Shown here one piece after another: positions 12,920 to 16,542 of a stretch of DNA of 16,542 nt. This DNA comes from Thermohalobaculum sp035512995 (GTDB lineage: Bacteria > Pseudomonadota > Alphaproteobacteria > Rhodobacterales > Rhodobacteraceae). The notes under the pieces were generated by a model. That model was not told the DNA's origin and searched no databases. It saw only the letters and a program-made list of their open reading frames with translations. Every line of letters begins with the position of its first letter. Position 1 is the first letter of the stretch. Made by a program: the position numbers and the translations under genes. The stretch is from NCBI GenBank assembly GCA_035512995.1, contig DATKCY010000359.1:1-16542 (forward strand). The letters are read 5' to 3'.

Positions 12920-15569
12920 AAGGCGCGGCGGCGTCCTCCGGCTCCCGAACGTCATCCTCCACCGCCGCTTCACCGCCGGCCCGCGCGCCGACGCGGCGGA
13001 ACGTGACCGTGTCGCCGGACATCTCGGCCCGCACGCGGTCGCCGTCGCCGAACTGGCCGTCGAGAAACGCCATCGCCAGGGGATCGGACACCAGGTGCTG
13101 GATCGCGCGCTTGATCGGCCGCGCTCCGTAGGCGGGGTCGTACCCCTCCTCGGCGATCTGCGCCCGCACCTCGGGCGTGAACTCGAGCTCGATCTCGCGC
13201 TCGCGCAGCCTCGCCGCCAGCCGCTCGAGCTGGAGGTCGACGATGCGCTCGAGGTCGGCTTCGTCAAGCGGGCGGTACACGAGCACCTCGTCGACCCGGT
13301 TCAGAAACTCGGGCCGGAAGTGGCCGCGCAGCGCCTCGAGCACGCGCGTCTCGACCTGCTCCCACGGGAGGTCCTGCATGTCGAGAATCGACGTGCTGCC
13401 GATGTTGCTGGTCATGATGACCACGGCGTTGCGGAAGTCGACCGTCCGTCCCTGGCCGTCGGTCAACCGTCCGTCATCCAGGATCTGGAGCAGCGCGTTG
13501 AACACGTCGGGGTGCGCCTTCTCGATCTCGTCCAGCAGGACGACGCTGTACGGACGGCGCCGGACCTGTTCGGTGAGCTGGCCGCCCTCCTCGTAGCCGA
13601 CGTAGCCCGGCGGCGCCCCGATCAGCCGTGACACGGCGTGACGCTCCATGTACTCCGACATGTCGAGCCGGATCATTGCGTCCTCATCGTCGAACAGGAA
13701 CTCTGCCAATGCGCGCGCCGTCTCGGTCTTCCCCACCCCGGTCGGGCCGAGGAAGATGAAGCTGCCGATCGGTCGGTCGGGATCCTGGAGGCCGGCCCGG
13801 CTGCGCCGCACGGCGTTGGCGACGGCCATGATCGGCTCGTCCTGGCCGACCACGCGGCGATGCAGGTGCCGCTCGAGCTCGGTCAGGCGCTCGCGCTCGC
13901 TCTCGAGCATGCGGGCGACGGGGATGCCGGTCCACGAGGCGACGACTTCCGCGACGTCTTCCGGCCCGACTTCCTCCTTGAGCAGCGCCCCACGCGACTG
14001 GAGCTCCCGGAGCTCCGCCTCGGCCTTCGCGAGCGCCTCGCGGGCCTTCGGAATCCGGCCGTAGCTGATCTCGGCCGCTTCCTGGAGGTTGCCGCTCCGG
14101 GTCGCCTGCTCGGCCGCGAGCGTGAGCTCCTCGACCTCGCGCTTCGACTCGCGGACGCGCTCGATCGCCTGCTTCTCGTTCATCCACGCCGACTTCAGCC
14201 CGGCGAGCTCCTCGCGCACGTCGGCCAGGTCGGCCTCGAGCGCCGCGCGCCGGTCCTCGGACTTCGGATCGTCTTCGCCCTTCAGGGCCTCGCGCTCGAT
14301 CTCGAGCTGAATGCGGCGCCGCTCGAGCCGGTCGATCTCTTCCGGCATCGAATCGATCTCGATGCGAAGGCGCGAGGCGGCCTCGTCGACCAGGTCGATC
14401 GCCTTGTCGGGCAGAAAGCGGTCGCCGATGTAGCGGTCGCTGAGCCGGACGGCGGCGACGAGCGCCGGATCGGTGATCCGCACGCCGTGGTGCACCTCGT
14501 ATTTCTCCTTCAGGCCGCGCAGGATGGCCAGCGCCTCGGCCGTGGCGGGCTCGCCCACCAGCACCGGCTGGAAGCGCCGCTCGAGGGCGGGGTCCTTCTC
14601 GATGTGCTTGCGGTATTCGTCGAGCGTGGTCGCCCCGACCATCCGGAGCTGCCCGCGCGCCAGCGGCGGCTTGAGCATGTTGCCGGCGTCGACGGCGCCC
14701 TCGGCGCCGCCCGCTCCGACCACGGTGTGCAGTTCGTCGATGAACAGCACGTAGCGGCCGCCGCTCTCGGTGATCTCCTTCAGCGCGCCCTTCAGCCGTT
14801 CTTCGAACTCGCCGCGAAACTTCGCGCCGGCCACCATGGCGGCGATGTCAAGCTGGATGAGCCGCTTGTCGCGCAGCGACTCGGGGACGTCGCCCTCGAT
14901 GATGCGCTGGGCGAGGCCCTCGACGATCGCGGTCTTGCCGACGCCGGGCTCGCCGATCAGCACGGGATTGTTCTTGGTGCGCCGCGACAGGACCTGCATG
15001 ACGCGCCGGATCTCCTGGTCGCGCCCGATCACCGGGTCTAGCTCGCCGCGCCTCGCCTGCTCGGTCAGGTCGATCCCGAACCGTTCGAGCGCGCGGTACT
15101 TCTCTTCCGCCTCGGGGTCGGTGACGCGGTGCGGACCGCGCACGTCCTCGAGCGCCGCCTCGAGCGCGTCGGTCGTCGCGCCGCCTCGGCGGAGGATCTT
15201 GCCGGTCGTGCTGGCCGCCTTGCCGGCGAGGGCCAGCAGCAGGTGCTCGGTCGACACGTACTGGTCGGCCAGCCGCCGGGCGTGCGCGTCGGCGTCCTCG
15301 ATCACCTTGCCGAGCTCGCGGCTGGCGGTCGGCGACGCGCCGGTCTGGGTCGGCAGGCGTTGCAGGGCGGCGCCGGTCTCGGCACGCACGGCGGCCGCGT
15401 CCGCCCCCGCCTTGCCGAGAATCGGCACGACGATCCCGTCGTCGGCGGCGAGCAGCGCCGAGAGCAGGTGGACGTCCTCGACAGCCGGATTCGCGGTCCG
15501 GCGCGCCAGGGCGCTGGCTTCCTGCAGCGCGCGGGCCGCGCGCACCGTGAACCGGTCGGCGGGAATCAT
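12918..15569 (-). CDS. clpB: ClpB disaggregase (Hsp100 ATPase)
   Basis: 883 residues, slightly longer than the usual 860 because of an acidic tail. A hexameric ATP-driven unfoldase that, with DnaK, pulls proteins out of aggregates. The N-domain has the Clp repeat (about 1-147). NBD1 has Walker A GEPGVGKT (206-213), Walker B VLFIDE (274-279) and pore loop KFRGEF (250-255). The coiled-coil middle domain (about 400-530) separates ClpB from ClpA and ClpC. NBD2 has GPTGVGKT (608-615), VVLLDE (676-681), pore loop GYVG (655-658) and FRPEFLNRVDE. No ClpP-binding loop is seen. The ATG at 15569 overlaps the hsp20 TGA (ATGA), so translation is coupled; a longer upstream frame would run inside hsp20 and is rejected. 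Confidence 0.98.
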   Translation of the reverse strand: MIPADRFTVRAARALQEASALARRTANPAVEDVHLLSALLAADDGIVVPILGKAGADAAAVRAETGAALQRLPTQTGASPTASRELGKVIEDADAHARRLADQYVSTEHLLLALAGKAASTTGKILRRGGATTDALEAALEDVRGPHRVTDPEAEEKYRALERFGIDLTEQARRGELDPVIGRDQEIRRVMQVLSRRTKNNPVLIGEPGVGKTAIVEGLAQRIIEGDVPESLRDKRLIQLDIAAMVAGAKFRGEFEERLKGALKEITESGGRYVLFIDELHTVVGAGGAEGAVDAGNMLKPPLARGQLRMVGATTLDEYRKHIEKDPALERRFQPVLVGEPATAEALAILRGLKEKYEVHHGVRITDPALVAAVRLSDRYIGDRFLPDKAIDLVDEAASRLRIEIDSMPEEIDRLERRRIQLEIEREALKGEDDPKSEDRRAALEADLADVREELAGLKSAWMNEKQAIERVRESKREVEELTLAAEQATRSGNLQEAAEISYGRIPKAREALAKAEAELRELQSRGALLKEEVGPEDVAEVVASWTGIPVARMLESERERLTELERHLHRRVVGQDEPIMAVANAVRRSRAGLQDPDRPIGSFIFLGPTGVGKTETARALAEFLFDDEDAMIRLDMSEYMERHAVSRLIGAPPGYVGYEEGGQLTEQVRRRPYSVVLLDEIEKAHPDVFNALLQILDDGRLTDGQGRTVDFRNAVVIMTSNIGSTSILDMQDLPWEQVETRVLEALRGHFRPEFLNRVDEVLVYRPLDEADLERIVDLQLERLAARLREREIELEFTPEVRAQIAEEGYDPAYGARPIKRAIQHLVSDPLAMAFLDGQFGDGDRVRAEMSGDTVTFRRVGARAGGEAAVEDDVREPEDAAAP

Positions 15570-16117
15570 CCTTCGATGTCGACCTTCCGCGCGTTCGCCT
15601 CCGTGTGGCGCGGCAGGCTGACCGTGAGCACGCCCTCTTCCAGACGTGCCTTGATGTCGTCGATCCGCACGTCCGCCGGCATGCGCAGCGCGCGGCGGAA
15701 GCCGCCGTGCGGACGCTCGGAGCGTCGGATCGCGGAGCCTTCGCCCCAATCGGGTCGGGCGCGCTCGCCGCTCAGCACCACGTCCTCCCCTTCCGTCGTC
15801 ACCGAAATCTCGTCGCGCTTCACGCCCGGCAGGTCGAACACGAGCAGGTAGGCCTCCGGCGTCTCGACGAAGTCGTAGCGCGGATACCGCACGCTCGCGA
15901 CCGGCGTGAAGCTTCGCACGCCCTCGAGAATGTCGTCCACCAGCCCATGGATGTTCTCGGCGAACGGCGGAAACTCGCGCGCCGAGCTTCGCTCGTCGTC
16001 GGAGCCAGCGGCGCTACCGGTGCTTTCGGCGCTTGCCGCGCTCTCCGCGTTCTCGTTCGCGCCGGTGGCTCCGGTGGCTCCACCGTTGGCGCCTTCGTCT
16101 CTCGTCTGGGTCGTCAT
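15566..16117 (-). CDS. Small heat-shock protein (Hsp20/alpha-crystallin)
   Basis: 183 residues from the ATG at 16117. An ATP-independent holdase that keeps unfolding proteins soluble for DnaK/ClpB. The alpha-crystallin domain runs from about YPRYDFVETPEAYLLVFDLPG to the GVLTVSLPR strand. It ends in a short tail with VDI, matching the I-x-I/V motif that docks on neighbouring subunits. The N-terminal arm is low-complexity Gly/Ala/Ser/Asn/Glu, including a GGATGATGA run made by a repeated GGTGGCTCC at DNA level. In-frame ATGs at 16168 and 16213 are alternative starts (up to 215 residues); none has a strong ribosome site, so the 5' end is uncertain. The gene overlaps clpB by 4 bases. Regulation probably involves the palindrome at 16287-16310. 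Confidence 0.93.
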   Translation of the reverse strand: MTTQTRDEGANGGATGATGANENAESAASAESTGSAAGSDDERSSAREFPPFAENIHGLVDDILEGVRSFTPVASVRYPRYDFVETPEAYLLVFDLPGVKRDEISVTTEGEDVVLSGERARPDWGEGSAIRRSERPHGGFRRALRMPADVRIDDIKARLEEGVLTVSLPRHTEANARKVDIEG

Positions 16118-16200
16118 GTCGTCACGTCCATCGCTCGGGTATGCCGCGGGTCGCTCGGGCGACCTCATCGTCACGGCGCTCTCGCTCGGGCCCCGTTGGG

Positions 16201-16239
16201 GGGCAAGGCTCATGCCCGGAATACCTGCCGATTGGGCAG
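16201..16239 (-). promoter_or_regulatory. Two small hairpins around the alternative hsp20 start
   Basis: On the minus strand CTGCC (16239-16235) pairs with GGCAG (16229-16225) across 5 bases, covering most of a GGCAGG that could be a ribosome site. GGGCA (16217-16213) pairs with TGCCC (16205-16201) and takes in the first base of the ATG at 16213. If that ATG is used, the arrangement recalls RNA thermometers in hsp20 leaders, but each stem is only 5 bp. Confidence 0.2.
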
Positions 16240-16286
16240 AAGTTCGCCGCGATTCGTGCCCTCGCGTCAGGGGGGGCCTCCCGGAG

Positions 16287-16310
16287 CATGTGAAACTCGA
16301 TTTTCACATG
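16287..16310. promoter_or_regulatory. Perfect 24-bp palindromic operator candidate
   Basis: CATGTGAAA (16287-16295) and TTTCACATG (16302-16310) are exact inverted 9-bp arms around a 6-base CTCGAT spacer. This AT-rich site stands out between the divergent hsp20-clpB pair and the lipoprotein gene. The size and symmetry fit a dimeric repressor. It matches neither CIRCE (HrcA) nor HAIR (HspR), and its TGTGA/TCACA halves are 10 bases apart instead of the 6 of CRP. Confidence 0.6.
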
Positions 16311-16367
16311 GCGCCGCCGACCCCTGTGTGCCGCGGGCGCCCGACGTGGTTCCCGCCGCGCGATCCG

Positions 16368-16396
16368 TTGCCCGATCCGGTCCCGGCGCATAGGCT
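16368..16396 (+). promoter_or_regulatory. Promoter for a leaderless lipoprotein mRNA
   Basis: TTGCCC (16368-16373) and TAGGCT (16391-16396) are separated by an ideal 17 bases. TAGGCT lies 7 bases before the ATG at 16404, so the predicted start of transcription falls on or beside that ATG. The TANNNT -10 directly before a start codon is the known arrangement of leaderless genes in Deinococcus and actinobacteria. Confidence 0.45.
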
Positions 16397-16403
16397 TGGC
16401 CGG

Positions 16404-16542
16404 ATGATTCCCATGCCCGCGGCCGGCGCCCGACGCGCGCTCGTCAACCTGATGTCAACGGTAGCGATCGCCTCGTTCGCTGGCGGTTCGGTGGCGGTGG
16501 TGGCCGCGGCCTGCGGCCCGGCCGAGCCCGAAGCCCGCGCAC
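16404..16542 (+). CDS. Start of a predicted lipoprotein or exported protein (cut by window edge)
   Basis: Only 46 codons are visible. After two Arg residues (10-11) comes a long hydrophobic stretch (about 19-36) ending in VVAAAC, with Cys37 as the possible lipidated residue. Ala at -3 is less common than Leu, so a plain signal peptide is also possible. An ATG three codons later (16413) is an alternative start. The sequence after the Cys (GPAEPEARA) looks like the usual flexible linker. Function cannot be judged. It is divergent from hsp20 and could share control through the palindrome. Confidence 0.55.
   Translation, partial: MIPMPAAGARRALVNLMSTVAIASFAGGSVAVVAAACGPAEPEARA

Noticed and set aside
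15570..15749. Upstream extension of the clpB frame by 60 codons
   Set aside because: The extension lies wholly inside hsp20 and is Arg/Gly-rich; the ATG at 15569 starts the canonical ClpB N-domain.
16289..16308. CRP/FNR-type site suggested by TGTGA and TCACA
   Set aside because: The half-sites are 10 bases apart, not 6, and symmetry extends outward into CATG, so a different regulator is more likely.
16214..16403. CIRCE or HspR (HAIR) heat-shock operator upstream of hsp20
   Set aside because: No TTAGCACTC/GAGTGCTAA or CTTGAGT/ACTCAAG pair is present.
1..16542. CRISPR arrays, tRNA/rRNA genes, insertion sequences or phage genes
   Set aside because: No regularly spaced repeats, tRNA-like cloverleaf, transposase motif or terminal repeats were seen; composition is uniform across the window.

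Overview
This is a very GC-rich bacterial window (roughly 70% G+C by eye) in which nearly every base is coding and most genes lie on the minus strand. Lipobox signal peptides, a TonB-type membrane anchor, and a DUF4175-like protein beside an 'AsnB-like' secreted protein suggest a Gram-negative-type (diderm) bacterium. Gemmatimonadota or a related high-GC lineage of the Bacteroidota/Gemmatimonadota neighbourhood is my best guess. That placement rests on remembered family resemblance, not on a search.

Layout from left to right. (1) Positions 1-2694 hold most of valS (valyl-tRNA synthetase, minus strand), whose 3' end runs off the left edge. (2) Positions 2695-3069 form a 375-base non-coding stretch with a candidate valS promoter, a 77-base stem-loop, a tandem 8-mer and a second inverted repeat. 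(3) Positions 3070-11419 are one tightly overlapping minus-strand operon, read right to left: rsmI (16S rRNA methyltransferase), a 1130-residue DUF4175-type membrane/coiled-coil protein, a secreted TPR protein, a secreted 'asparagine synthetase B-like' protein with no synthetase domain, and a TonB-like membrane-anchored protein. Each junction overlaps by 4 or 26 bases. (4) trxA (thioredoxin, minus) sits just upstream of rsmI, across a hairpin. It is divergent from (5) a methylmalonyl-CoA epimerase gene (plus), which converges on (6) a small lipoprotein gene (minus, TTG start). (7) clpB and an hsp20 gene form a 4-base-overlapping heat-shock pair on the minus strand. (8) A 286-base divergent region between hsp20 (from its preferred start) and the next gene carries a perfect 24-bp palindrome. 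(9) The beginning of a plus-strand lipoprotein gene, apparently leaderless, runs off the right edge.

How the parts work together. valS, rsmI, trxA, clpB/hsp20 and the epimerase are housekeeping or stress genes. Hsp20 holds aggregating proteins and ClpB, with DnaK, extracts them, so their coupling makes sense. The least understood part is the four-gene envelope cassette downstream of rsmI (7 kb). Its products are a triple-TM protein with a long helical tail, a periplasmic TPR protein, a secreted protein with a class I amidotransferase/ThuA-like look, and an inner-membrane anchored rod. Tight coupling suggests they form one cell-envelope complex; no function can be assigned from sequence alone. 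It is the best candidate here for an undescribed system.
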